DNA of 64,000 bases from Lacunisphaera sp. (lineage in GTDB: Bacteria; Verrucomicrobiota; Verrucomicrobiia; Opitutales; Opitutaceae): assembly GCA_029945445.1 (NCBI GenBank), contig JAQSCO010000015.1, forward strand, positions 82,066 to 146,065, read 5' to 3'. Shown here one piece after another: positions 8,057 through 16,396 of this stretch. Each line of letters starts with the position of its first letter. Positions within the stretch are counted from its first letter, which is position 1. A program made the translations under genes and the position numbers. The notes under the pieces are model-generated. The model was not told the DNA's origin and did not search any database. It worked only from the letters and a program-made list of their open reading frames with translations.

Positions 8057-9031
8057 TTACTCGCCGCCGTCGTCGTCGCTGGAAATCTTGCCGCCTTCCT
8101 CCTCGGCGCCGTCGCCGAACAGGCCGCCGCGCTCGACCGAGCGGTGGGAGTGGCGCTCGACCTGCTTCTTGGCCTCGGCCGAGTAGCGGGTGAAGGGCAC
8201 GGCGAGCAGGCGCTCCTTGGCGATGGGCTTCTGCGTCGACTCGCAGATGCCGTAGGTGCCGGCGTGGACGCGCTTGATGGCGGCCTCGATCTCGGAGAGG
8301 GCCTCCTGCTCGTTGGAGACGAGGCTGAGGGCGAAGTCGCGGTCGAAAGTGTCGGTGCCGGCGTCGGCCATGTGCTGGCCGTAGCCCGAGAGGTCGCCCG
8401 AGTCGTCCTTGGCGGACTTGAGCAGGGTCTCCTCCGTGTGCTCGCCGAGCTGGGTGAGCACGTGGTGGCGGAGCTCGAGCAACAGGCGGTAGTAGCGGCG
8501 GTATTTGTCGGGCACCTCGGACTCGTCGACCATCCGGGTGCGCGCCTTGCTCTTCTTCGGGTTGAAGCCGAGGATGTCGGCGAGGGAGGCGGCCTTCACG
8601 TGGTGCGGCTTGTGGGGCTTCTCGAGGTGGGCGGCGGCATCGTGGGGCTTGGCGGCGGTGATGGCCTTGCCGTTCTTGCCGGTCTTCGCGGCGGTCTCGA
8701 CCTGCTTCTCGTTCTTCTTGGCGATCTCGCGGACCTCATCGAGGCTGAAGGCGATGGCCTTGGGCGCGGTCTTGCGCTCGAGCAGCATGCGCTTGAGCTC
8801 GGTGGCGTTGAGGGGCTGCTTGCCGCCCTTGGCGGCGGGCTTGAGCGCGGCCGAAGCCGATTTCTTGGCGATGGGGGCGGCCGCCTTGGGCGAGGGTTTG
8901 GCAGCGACGGGCTTGGCCGGTTTGTGGGCCGGCTTGTGGGCCGACTTGTGGGCCGGCTTGTGGACCGGCTTGTGGACCGGCTTCCTGGTGGCGGGCTTCT
9001 TTTTCGCGGCGGACTTTTTCGAAGTGGGCAT
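8057..9031 (-). CDS. DksA/TraR-like protein with histone-H1-like Lys/Pro/Ala-rich N-terminus
   Basis: A 324-aa protein. The C-terminal third resembles the DksA/TraR transcription-factor family: a helical YRRYYRLLLELR region, then GTYGICESTQKPIAKERLLAVPF, the position of the zinc finger. Only one cysteine of the classical four-Cys finger remains, so zinc binding is doubtful, as in other Cys-poor members. The first 60-80 residues are a basic low-complexity tail of KP(A/V)H repeats resembling eukaryotic H1 or bacterial nucleoid proteins, and could bind DNA. The basic tail comes from a 12-bp tandem repeat. It lies between ileS and lspA with 12 bp to ileS, so it is probably co-transcribed. Confidence 0.75.
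   Translation of the reverse strand: MPTSKKSAAKKKPATRKPVHKPVHKPAHKSAHKPAHKPAKPVAAKPSPKAAAPIAKKSASAALKPAAKGGKQPLNATELKRMLLERKTAPKAIAFSLDEVREIAKKNEKQVETAAKTGKNGKAITAAKPHDAAAHLEKPHKPHHVKAASLADILGFNPKKSKARTRMVDESEVPDKYRRYYRLLLELRHHVLTQLGEHTEETLLKSAKDDSGDLSGYGQHMADAGTDTFDRDFALSLVSNEQEALSEIEAAIKRVHAGTYGICESTQKPIAKERLLAVPFTRYSAEAKKQVERHSHRSVERGGLFGDGAEEEGGKISSDDDGGE
8915..8974. repeat. 12-bp tandem repeat (five units) inside the DksA-like gene
   Basis: Five consecutive near-identical units of the type GGCCGGCTTGTG (plus strand) run from 8915 to 8974. They encode the HKPA/HKPV repeats of the basic tail. A sixth, diverged unit follows. Unit count may vary between strains. Confidence 0.85.
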
Positions 9032-9043
9032 AAAAGGTCTGGG

Positions 9044-11911
9044 TTAGGATTTAAGGGCTTCTGCGCACCGAGGGCAAACTTCTCCGTGCGGGTTGTGAAC
9101 AAGTTTCGGCACCCACCGCCAGCAGCGCGGGCAGCGGTGGTAGCTGAGTTCGGCGCAAGGCTCGATTAGGATGGAGTTTTCAGGCGTGACTCCGGCCGTC
9201 GGCGTGAATTTGACGTCCGATACGATAAATAGTTCCGCTAGGGCAGATAGGTCTTGTCCCACCGCATGCATCTCATGGTCGGCATGCACGCCTTGGAAGG
9301 TCACGACAGCATCCAGCGACTTGCCCAGCTTCCCAGCAGCCCGGAGTGGCTCGATGGCTTCATTGACCAGCGCGCGGTATTTCAGACGCGAGACCATCTC
9401 GGTGGCTAGTTTAGGATTCGTCCATTCGGGCGGGGCGATGGGCCAGTTCTGCAGGTGGATTGATCCGTCGGAATATTCCTGGTTGGTCGTCGCGTAGCTC
9501 CAGGCCTCGTCGGCGGTGAAGGTGATGAATGGCGCGAGGATTTTCACCAGGGCGTCAAAGATGGCGTGGATCGCGGTCTGCGATGAGCGCCGGAGCGGGT
9601 GGGCGGCGCCGAGCGTGTAGAGCCGGTCCTTCAGGATGTCGTGGTAGGTGGCCGACAGCGTGACCGAGCAGAACTGGTTGCAGAGCTGGTAGACGCGGTG
9701 GAACTCATAGGCGTCGTAGGCCTTCGTGCACTCGTCGATCAGCACCGCGGTCTGGTGCAGCGCCCAGCGGTCGAGCATGTCCATTTTCTCCGGCGCAATG
9801 GCATGCTTGGTGGCGTCGAAGTCGAAGAGGTTGGAAAGCTGGAACCGGAGCGTGTTCCGGAAAAGCCGGTAGGCTTCGCCCACGTGCTTCAGGATCTCGT
9901 CGTCGACCGGGATGTCGTCGCGGAAATCCTGCGAGGCGATCCAGAGGCGGATGACATCGGCGCCGTGTTGCGCGATGTAGGCGTCGGCGGTCTGCGGCTT
10001 CTGGTAGGTGGAGCTCTTGGAGATTTTCTGGCGGTCCTTGTCGACGATGAAGCCGTGGGTGAGGACGGCCTTGTAGGGCGCGCCGCCCCAGGCGATGACG
10101 CTGCACCAGAGCGAGGACTGGAACCAGCCGCGGTGCTGGTCGCTGCCCTCGAGGTAGAGGTCGGCGGGCCAGTGCGTGCCGCCCTGGCCGGTCTTGAGCA
10201 CGGCGGCCTGCGTCGAACCGGAGTCGATCCAGACGTCGAGCGTGTCGCGGCCGCCGGTGAGGTCGGCGGGTGCGGGCCAGCCGGCGGGGAGCTTCACGCC
10301 CTCGAGGATCTGCGCCGGCGTGGCGTCATACCAGAGGTTGGTGCCGCTCGTCGCGACCTTGGCGGCGACGGCGCGGATGACGCCGGCGTCGATCCAGGCC
10401 TGCTTGTCCGGGCCGTAGAATGCGATGATCGGCACGCCCCACGAGCGCTGGCGGCTGATGCACCAGTCGGGCCGCGACTCGACGGCGCCGCGGATGCGGG
10501 CCTCACCCCAGGCGGGGATCCAGCCCTGATGCTGCGCGATCTTGGTGATCTCGCCGAGCGCGAGTTGGCGGTGACCGGCCTTGTCGAGGGAGACGAACCA
10601 CTGGTCGACGGCGCGGAAAATGATCGGGGTCTTCGAGCGCCAGCAGTGCGGGTAGCTGTGCGCATACTTGGCCTTGGCCAGCAGCGCGCCGGCCTCGGCC
10701 AACTTCTTGAGGACGCCGAGATTCGCGGGCGCTGGCTTCTTGGCCTTGAGGTCCTCGACGGTCTCCAGCGTGGTCAGGCCGACGAGGTCGGCTGGCACCT
10801 GGCCGTCGTCGAGGTATTTGCCGTCGTCGCCGACCGGGCAGTAGATCGCGAGCTTGTATTTGAGGCCGGTGAGATAGTCCTCCGCGCCGTGGCCGGGTGC
10901 GGTGTGCACGGCGCCGGTGCCGCTGTCGGTGGTGACATAGTCGGCGAGCACGACGGGCGAGGCGCGGTCGATGAACGGATGACGAGCCTGCAGGTGCTCG
11001 AGCTTGGCGCCCATAAACGTCGTGGGCCAAATGGCTGACGGCATAACCTCGAGCTTGGCAGCTGTAGCAACTGTGCCGATCAGTGGGAAAGCGACAATGA
11101 TGCGCTCGGCTCCGAGGTCGACGACGGCATACTCCACCTCGGGATGCAGCGCGATCGCGAGGTTGGCGGGGATCGTCCAGGGGGTGGTCGTCCAGATGAC
11201 GATATAGAGCGGCTTGTCGGCGGGCAGACCGAACTTCGCGGCCTCGGCGGCGGGCACGAGAAACTTCACCCAGATGGCGATCGAGGTGTGGTCCTTGTAT
11301 TCAATCTCGGCCTCGGCGAGCGCCGTCTCGAAGGGGATGGACCAGTAGACGGGTTTCTTGCTGCGGTAGACGAGGCCCTGCTCGACGAACGCGGCGAAGG
11401 TGCGCAGCACGTCGGCCTCGAACGCGGGCGCCTTGGTCTTGTATTCGTTGGCCCAGTCGGCGAGCACGCCGATGCGTTTGAACTGCTCGGTCTGCTTCTT
11501 GATCCAGCTCTCAGAAAATTCGTCGCACTTCGCGCGCAGCTGCGCGGTGGTCAGCGTGAGGTTCTGCTCCTTGATCTCGCGCGAGACCTTCTGCTCGATC
11601 GGCAGGCCGTGGCAGTCCCAGCCCGGCACGTAGGGCGTGCGGAAGCCCTGCATGGACTTGTAGCGGTTGACGATGTCCTTGAGGGTCTTGTTTAGCGCGG
11701 TGCCGATGTGGACGTCGCCGTTGGTGAACGGCGGGCCGTCGTGGAGGACGAACGAGCCCTTAGGGCTGTTGGCCCGGTTGGCCTGGATGCGGCCATGGAG
11801 CTGAAGCTTTTCCCAGTGGGCGACCCGCCCCGGCTCGCGTTGCACCAACCCCGCCCGCATGGGGAAGTCGGTCTTGGGAAGCAGGAGCGTATCTTTCAAG
11901 TCTTGCGCCAT
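9044..11911 (-). CDS. ileS: Isoleucyl-tRNA synthetase
   Basis: A 955-aa cytoplasmic class Ia synthetase that charges tRNA-Ile. The signature HIGH region appears as GDVHIGTALNK and the KMSKS loop as KISKSSTY. The catalytic core has typical blocks such as YVPGWDCHGLPIE and the editing-domain stretch TAPGHGAEDY. The C-terminus carries a CPRC...CPRC zinc-finger pair (CPRCWRWVPK and CPRCAEAL). The first methionine of the family sequence is ATG 11911; the upstream in-frame stretch is repeat DNA. It heads the operon with the DksA-like gene and lspA, and a promoter candidate lies at 11929-11956. Confidence 0.97.
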   Translation of the reverse strand: MAQDLKDTLLLPKTDFPMRAGLVQREPGRVAHWEKLQLHGRIQANRANSPKGSFVLHDGPPFTNGDVHIGTALNKTLKDIVNRYKSMQGFRTPYVPGWDCHGLPIEQKVSREIKEQNLTLTTAQLRAKCDEFSESWIKKQTEQFKRIGVLADWANEYKTKAPAFEADVLRTFAAFVEQGLVYRSKKPVYWSIPFETALAEAEIEYKDHTSIAIWVKFLVPAAEAAKFGLPADKPLYIVIWTTTPWTIPANLAIALHPEVEYAVVDLGAERIIVAFPLIGTVATAAKLEVMPSAIWPTTFMGAKLEHLQARHPFIDRASPVVLADYVTTDSGTGAVHTAPGHGAEDYLTGLKYKLAIYCPVGDDGKYLDDGQVPADLVGLTTLETVEDLKAKKPAPANLGVLKKLAEAGALLAKAKYAHSYPHCWRSKTPIIFRAVDQWFVSLDKAGHRQLALGEITKIAQHQGWIPAWGEARIRGAVESRPDWCISRQRSWGVPIIAFYGPDKQAWIDAGVIRAVAAKVATSGTNLWYDATPAQILEGVKLPAGWPAPADLTGGRDTLDVWIDSGSTQAAVLKTGQGGTHWPADLYLEGSDQHRGWFQSSLWCSVIAWGGAPYKAVLTHGFIVDKDRQKISKSSTYQKPQTADAYIAQHGADVIRLWIASQDFRDDIPVDDEILKHVGEAYRLFRNTLRFQLSNLFDFDATKHAIAPEKMDMLDRWALHQTAVLIDECTKAYDAYEFHRVYQLCNQFCSVTLSATYHDILKDRLYTLGAAHPLRRSSQTAIHAIFDALVKILAPFITFTADEAWSYATTNQEYSDGSIHLQNWPIAPPEWTNPKLATEMVSRLKYRALVNEAIEPLRAAGKLGKSLDAVVTFQGVHADHEMHAVGQDLSALAELFIVSDVKFTPTAGVTPENSILIEPCAELSYHRCPRCWRWVPKLVHNPHGEVCPRCAEALKS

Positions 11912-11928
11912 CGGAAATAAGGGGCGGG

Positions 11929-11956
11929 AGGCTACCCATCCAAGGGGGGTAGTCAA
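11929..11956 (-). promoter_or_regulatory. Candidate ileS promoter TTGACT-N16-TAGCCT
   Basis: Reading the reverse strand, TTGACT (11956-11951) and TAGCCT (11934-11929) are separated by exactly 16 bp. The -10 box ends 17 nt from the ileS ATG, giving a leader of only about 10 nt. Confidence 0.55.
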
Positions 11957-11973
11957 GTGGCGTGTAGGGCCCC

Positions 11974-12010
11974 GGATTTTCGATTTTTGATTCTCGATTT
12001 TCGAATCCCG
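11974..12010. repeat. ATTTTCGATTTTTGATTC-type AT-rich repeat
   Basis: It shares the words GATTTTTGATT and GATTTTCG with the repeat at 7953-8054. Its ends (GGATT and AATCC) are inverted, so it can fold on itself. It lies upstream of the ileS promoter. Confidence 0.5.
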
Positions 12011-12041
12011 AAACACCCGTTTGGGCCGGTGTGGCTGGGCT

Positions 12042-12101
12042 GTAGGAGGGGCTTTATGCCCCGATTCAGGAGGACCGATCGGGGCGTAAAGCCCCTCCTA
12101 C
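12042..12101. repeat. REP-like inverted pair with 24-bp arms beginning GTAG
   Basis: The arms at 12042-12065 and 12078-12101 are reverse complements with one mismatch (a possible G-U pair), separated by 12 nt. Each arm starts with GTAG at its outer end and contains its own small hairpin GGGGC-TTTAT-GCCCC. A GTAG tetranucleotide next to a palindrome is the hallmark of REP elements moved by RAYT transposases. It lies between the hemG stop and the ileS promoter region; no other feature is seen in 11957-12123. Confidence 0.85.
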
Positions 12102-12123
12102 AGGCGGAAGGTCGGCCGACGAA

Positions 12124-13488
12124 CTACGCTGCCGCGGCTTTCGCCAAACGCTCACCCGACTTGAGGCAATCCGGGAGCGAGATGCCGTCGCGAACGTTGC
12201 CGCCGATGAACACGCCGGGGTGCGATTGCTCGCAGCGGATGAGGGGCTCAAGGAAGCGCTCGTAGCCGAGATTGTATTGGGGAATGGCCTTGGGCCAGAA
12301 GCTGTGTTTGATGAAGGCCGGCTCGCCCGTGACGCCGACCAGGTCGCGCAGGTCCGGCTCGATGCGCCGGAGCAGGGCGGGGGTGTTGAGGCGGGCATTG
12401 TCGGGCTGGCGGACGCCGCCGGCGAAGACCGTGAGGCCCACGTGGCCCTCCGGGGCGCGGCCGGGGAAGAGCGACGAGGAAAAGAGGATGCCGAGCACCT
12501 CGCGGCGTTCGACGGCAGGCACGAGACCGCCGAAGCCGTCGAGCGGGTGCCCCACCTGCTCGCGCCGGTAGCCCAGGAAGAGTGAACTGACCGGCGGCTG
12601 CACCACGGAATCGAGGAGCGCGAACGGCCGCTCGGCGAGCGTGCCGAAGGTAAGCTGCGCGAGGCCGGCCGCCGGCACGGCGAAAATCACGGCGTCGAAT
12701 TCGCCGCTGGCGGATTGGCCGTCGCGTTTCCAGATCAGGCGGTGCGGCTGGCCCGGGATCAGGGTCTCGACGGTCGCGCCCAGGACGAGGGCGCCGGCGG
12801 GCAGGCGGGCCGCGAGCGTGTCGGTGATGGTTTGCAGGCCGTCGGGGAACGACACGATGGGGCTCACGGTGGATTCGCCGCGGGCCTTTTTCTCCTTGGC
12901 CAGCGCCATCATGCCGCGGAGCAGCGAGCCGTGCGAGCGCTCGGCTTTCCACAACATGGCGAAGGCGTTTTTGACGGAAAGTTTCTCCGGGTCGCCCGCG
13001 TAGATGCCGGCGATGAGCGGGTTCACGGCGTAGTCGACGAGCTCCTGGTTGAAGTGCGAACGCACGAGCTCGGCGAGGCTGAGATCGGTCGTGCGGATGC
13101 GCGGGCGCTTGAGCAGCTCGGCGAAGATCCGCACCTTGGTGCCGAAGGAGAACAGCGGCGTGCTGAAAAACGCGCCCGGTCCGGCCGGCACCGGCTCGAA
13201 TTTGCCGCCGCGGACGATGAAGCGCTTCTTGCCCGCGGGGCCGGCGGTGAGCATTGAGGCCTCGAGGCCGAGTTCCTTGACGAGGGCCTTGAGCTCGGGC
13301 GCGCCGTATTGCAGGGAGTTGGGGCCCGCCTCGATCAGATAGCCATATTCGCGGATCGACCGAACCGAGCCGCCGGGCTGGGCGCCGCGCTCAAGCACGG
13401 TCACAGCGTGGCCCTGCCGGCTGAGGCGGTAGGCGGCGGTCAGGCCGGTGATGCCGGCCCCGACGATGGCGATGCGCTTGGCGGGCAT
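12124..13488 (-). CDS. hemG: Protoporphyrinogen oxidase (HemY/oxygen-dependent type)
   Basis: A 454-aa FAD enzyme converting protoporphyrinogen IX (or coproporphyrinogen III in coproporphyrin-pathway bacteria) to the aromatic porphyrin. It begins with a Rossmann FAD motif IAIVGAGITGLTAAYRLS and ends with the conserved block around GVFIGGNVRDGISLPDC that packs on the flavin. It is the last gene of hemF-hemE-hemG; its ATG is one base after the hemE stop. Because hemF makes protoporphyrinogen, the protoporphyrin route is the more likely. The gene might equally be named hemY; the flavin-amine-oxidase fold excludes the unrelated flavodoxin-type HemG. Confidence 0.92.
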   Translation of the reverse strand: MPAKRIAIVGAGITGLTAAYRLSRQGHAVTVLERGAQPGGSVRSIREYGYLIEAGPNSLQYGAPELKALVKELGLEASMLTAGPAGKKRFIVRGGKFEPVPAGPGAFFSTPLFSFGTKVRIFAELLKRPRIRTTDLSLAELVRSHFNQELVDYAVNPLIAGIYAGDPEKLSVKNAFAMLWKAERSHGSLLRGMMALAKEKKARGESTVSPIVSFPDGLQTITDTLAARLPAGALVLGATVETLIPGQPHRLIWKRDGQSASGEFDAVIFAVPAAGLAQLTFGTLAERPFALLDSVVQPPVSSLFLGYRREQVGHPLDGFGGLVPAVERREVLGILFSSSLFPGRAPEGHVGLTVFAGGVRQPDNARLNTPALLRRIEPDLRDLVGVTGEPAFIKHSFWPKAIPQYNLGYERFLEPLIRCEQSHPGVFIGGNVRDGISLPDCLKSGERLAKAAAA

Positions 13489-13489
13489 G

Positions 13490-14518
13490 TCAGGATTTCC
13501 AGTTGGTGACGGTGTCCACCAAGGCTTGGACACACTCGATCTTCGCTTGGGGCATGATACCGTGGCCGAGGTTGAAGATATGGCCCGGCGCGCCGCCCAT
13601 GGATTTCAGGAGGCTGGTGACCTCGCGGCGCACGATCTCCGGCGTGGTGTTCATCAGCACCGGGTCGAGGTTGCCCTGCAGGGCGACATTGCCTGGGACG
13701 AGCCGGCGCGCCATGGCCAGGTCGATCGTCCAGTCGACACCAAGAACCTTGGCGCCCGTAAAAGCCTGGGCGGTGAGCTGCGTGGGCGTGCCCTTGGCGT
13801 AGATGATGACGGGGAAATCCTTCGGCAGCGCGGCGACGATCTGCTGGATCCATTTTAACGAGGCGGCCTCGTAGTCCTGGCCGGCGATGATGCCGCCCCA
13901 GGAGTCGAAAATCTGGATCGCGTCCACGCCGGCACTGATCTGCATCTTGAAATACTCGATGAGCGCCGCGGTGAGTTTCTCGAGCAGGGCGTTGAACAAC
14001 GCGGGATCGGAATAGAACACGGCCTTGCTGCGCTCGAAGTCGTCGGCACTGCCGCCCTCGAGCATGTAGGTCGCGAGCGTCCACGGCGACCCGCCGAAGC
14101 CGAGCAGGGCGCGCTCGCCCTTCAGGTCGGCTTTCACGAGCTTCAGCGCCTGCGCGACGTAGTCGAGGCGTTGCGCCATGCCGGTGGCGTCGAGGCGGTC
14201 GAGCTGCGCCTTGTTCTCCAGGCGGAAGTCCATCGCGATGCCGCCTTCGTCGCGGAACTTGTAGCCCTGGCCCATGGCCTCGGGGATGACGAGGATGTCG
14301 GAAAAGATGATGGCGGCATCGAGCGCGAAGCGGCGCAGCGGCTGCAGCGTGACCTCGGCCGCGAGCGCGGGGGTCTTGACCATCTCGAGGAAGGAGCTTT
14401 TGGCCTTGAGGGCGCGGTATTCCGGCAGGTAGCGGCCGGCTTGGCGCATGATCCAGACGGGCGGTCGGTCGAGCGGCGTGCAGGCGCAGGCGGAGAGGAA
14501 ACGTTCGCGGGAGGTCAT
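13490..14518 (-). CDS. hemE: Uroporphyrinogen decarboxylase
   Basis: A 342-aa cofactor-free cytoplasmic enzyme that removes four carboxyl groups from uroporphyrinogen III to form coproporphyrinogen III. The signature [17 protein letters not shown] with substrate-binding arginines is near the N-terminus. [22 protein letters not shown] and FNLGHGIMP follow in family order, and the length is typical. The ATG overlaps the hemF stop codon by four bases (ATGA), a strong sign of translational coupling. Upstream in-frame residues lie within hemF and are not used. Confidence 0.97.
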   Translation of the reverse strand: MTSRERFLSACACTPLDRPPVWIMRQAGRYLPEYRALKAKSSFLEMVKTPALAAEVTLQPLRRFALDAAIIFSDILVIPEAMGQGYKFRDEGGIAMDFRLENKAQLDRLDATGMAQRLDYVAQALKLVKADLKGERALLGFGGSPWTLATYMLEGGSADDFERSKAVFYSDPALFNALLEKLTAALIEYFKMQISAGVDAIQIFDSWGGIIAGQDYEAASLKWIQQIVAALPKDFPVIIYAKGTPTQLTAQAFTGAKVLGVDWTIDLAMARRLVPGNVALQGNLDPVLMNTTPEIVRREVTSLLKSMGGAPGHIFNLGHGIMPQAKIECVQALVDTVTNWKS

Positions 14519-15426
14519 GGAGTGTGGTTGGCCCAGTCGCGGGGCCGGAGAAAGACGTCGTAGAGCCGCGCCTCGGCGGTGCCGGGCGCCGGTTGCCAGT
14601 CGTAGCGCCACGCGACGAGCGGCGGCAGGGACATGAGAATGGACTCGGTGCGGCCGCCGCTCTGCAGGCCGAAGAGCGTGCCGCGGTCGTAGACGAGGTT
14701 GAACTCCACGTAGCGGCCGCGCCGGTAGAGCTGGAAATCGCGCTCGCGCTGCGTGTGTGGCAGGGGCTGGCGTTTCTGCACGATGGGCAGGAAGGCGGGC
14801 AGGAAGGCGTCACCGACGCTGCGCATGAGCGCAAAACCCTGCTCGAAGCCGCGGCCGTTGAAGTCGTCGAAGAAGATGCCGCCGATGCCGCGCGGCTCGC
14901 CGCGGTGCTTCAGGAAGAAATACTCGTCGCACCAGGTCTTGAACTTCGCGTAGGCCTTCGGGCCGGCCGGGTCGCAGGCGGCGCGGGCGGTGCGGTGCCA
15001 GTGCACGGCGTCCTCCTCGAAGCCGTAATACGGCGTGAGGTCGAACCCGCCGCCGAACCACCACGTCGCCGTTTCGCCTTCGCCCGCCTGGAGGAAGCGC
15101 ACGTTCATGTGCGTGGTCGGCACGTAGGGGTTGCGCGGATGGATGACGAGCGAGACGCCCATCGCCTGGAAGGGTCGGCCGGCCAGCTCGGGCCGCGCGG
15201 CCGTGGCAGAGGCGGGGAGGGCGGCGCCGGCGACATGGGAAAACCCCACGCCGGCTTTTTCGAACACCTTGCCGTCGGCCAGCACGCGGGAGCGGCCGCC
15301 GCCGCCCTGGGCGCGCGTCCACTCGTCCTCGTGAAAACGGCCCCCATCCTCGCGCTCCAGGGCCGCGCAAATGGAATCCTGCAGGTCAAGCAGGTAGCGA
15401 CGGACGGCGTGGAGGTCGGGGAGCAT
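14515..15426 (-). CDS. hemF: Oxygen-dependent coproporphyrinogen III oxidase
   Basis: A 303-aa enzyme using O2 to oxidatively decarboxylate two propionates of coproporphyrinogen III, giving protoporphyrinogen IX. Family blocks are clear: [49 protein letters not shown] and [12 protein letters not shown]. Both conserved histidine and aspartate positions are present. It is the first gene of the haem operon and indicates aerobic or microaerobic haem synthesis. The start at ATG 15426 gives a normal-length protein; a longer in-frame extension upstream is low-complexity and unlikely. No oxygen-independent hemN is in the window. Confidence 0.96.
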   Translation of the reverse strand: MLPDLHAVRRYLLDLQDSICAALEREDGGRFHEDEWTRAQGGGGRSRVLADGKVFEKAGVGFSHVAGAALPASATAARPELAGRPFQAMGVSLVIHPRNPYVPTTHMNVRFLQAGEGETATWWFGGGFDLTPYYGFEEDAVHWHRTARAACDPAGPKAYAKFKTWCDEYFFLKHRGEPRGIGGIFFDDFNGRGFEQGFALMRSVGDAFLPAFLPIVQKRQPLPHTQRERDFQLYRRGRYVEFNLVYDRGTLFGLQSGGRTESILMSLPPLVAWRYDWQPAPGTAEARLYDVFLRPRDWANHTP

Positions 15427-15560
15427 GGCGTGGGAAGACTGTGAGATAGTCACAAAGCATCGCAGAAATACACGAAAAAGCTCGGCGGGTGTTGCGGGAT
15501 AGTCGCCATTTCTTGCGCCGGGTGGCGGGGCGGGGGGCGGCGCTTGACGACCTTGGTAAG

Positions 15561-15616
15561 GTGGTGCGGCTTGACCTCGGGCCGCAGAGCGCGTTGAGGT
15601 CAACGCGCTCCACCAC
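15561..15616. repeat. REP-like doublet with a 22-bp palindrome
   Basis: It is bounded by GTGGTG (15561-15566) and its complement CACCAC (15611-15616). Inside are a GCGGC/GCCGC hairpin (15566-15585) and a perfect 10-bp-arm palindrome (15588-15609, 2-nt centre). Both hairpins contain the word TTGACCTC. It ends 5 bp before the start codon of the transporter-like gene. Confidence 0.75.
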
Positions 15617-15621
15617 TTTCA

Positions 15622-16338
15622 ATGAATTCCGCCATCCTCACCACCGTCGCCGCCACCGGCTTCACGGTGGCTTTTTTTCATGCGGCGATCCCGACCCACT
15701 GGCTGCCGTTCGTGCTGGTGTCGCGGGCGCGCGGCTGGAGCCGGGGCAAGACGCTGGCGGTGTCGGCGCTGGCGGGCCTGGGGCATGTGGCGCTGACGAC
15801 CCTGCTCGGGCTCGTGATCGCATGGTTCGGCTTCCAGCTGGACGAGAAGCTCGGGCGGCTGTTCCCGATGATCGCCGGCGGCATCCTGCTGGTGATCGGC
15901 CTGTATTATTTCTGGCGGCAGTGGCGCGGCGGCGTGGTGCACCACCACGTGCTTGGCGCGCACCATCATCCGAGTGAACAGTGCGGCCACGAGCACGAGC
16001 ACAGCCACTGGGACGAGGAGCTGAAGGACAGCACGCTTGTCACGAAGAAGGAGGGCGACTGGGCTGCGATCAGCGGGCTGTTCGTGATGCTGACGCTCTC
16101 ACCCTGCGAAGGCTTCCTGCCGGTCTATCTCTCGGGCGTGCAGTTCGGCTGGACCGGTTTTTTTGTGCTCAGCGCCATCCTCGCGGTGGGAACGTTGGCC
16201 GGCATGATGATCTTCACGTGGCTGACGCTGGTTGGCCTCGAGAAAATCCAGATCAAGAGCCTCGAGCGCCACGAGGCGGGCCTGCTCGGCGCGCTGTTCA
16301 CGCTGCTCGGCGGCCTGCTGCTCGTGCTCGGGCATTAG
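15622..16338 (+). CDS. His-rich polytopic membrane protein, metal-efflux/transporter-like
   Basis: A 238-aa integral membrane protein with about six hydrophobic helices. Between helices 3 and 4 is a His/Glu-rich cytoplasmic or periplasmic loop (about residues 107-129, with HHH, HHH and HEHEHSH clusters) like those of Ni/Co and Zn transporters. Helix 1 contains FFHAAIPTHW and a later helix SPCEGFLPVY, so buried His and Cys residues could line a metal path. Overall resemblance is to the RcnA/NicO and TauE-like transporter superfamilies, but I cannot assign a substrate. A REP-like palindrome lies immediately upstream. Confidence 0.6.
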   Translation: MNSAILTTVAATGFTVAFFHAAIPTHWLPFVLVSRARGWSRGKTLAVSALAGLGHVALTTLLGLVIAWFGFQLDEKLGRLFPMIAGGILLVIGLYYFWRQWRGGVVHHHVLGAHHHPSEQCGHEHEHSHWDEELKDSTLVTKKEGDWAAISGLFVMLTLSPCEGFLPVYLSGVQFGWTGFFVLSAILAVGTLAGMMIFTWLTLVGLEKIQIKSLERHEAGLLGALFTLLGGLLLVLGH

Positions 16339-16396
16339 GCCCGCAGGGACCAGCCGTCGCCAAGGCTATGGCTGGCGGGCGCGGATCGTCCACCAT

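Noticed and set aside
8915-8974. CRISPR-like short repeats
   Set aside because: Units are 12 bp, contiguous without spacers, and lie inside a reading frame; they encode the basic tail.
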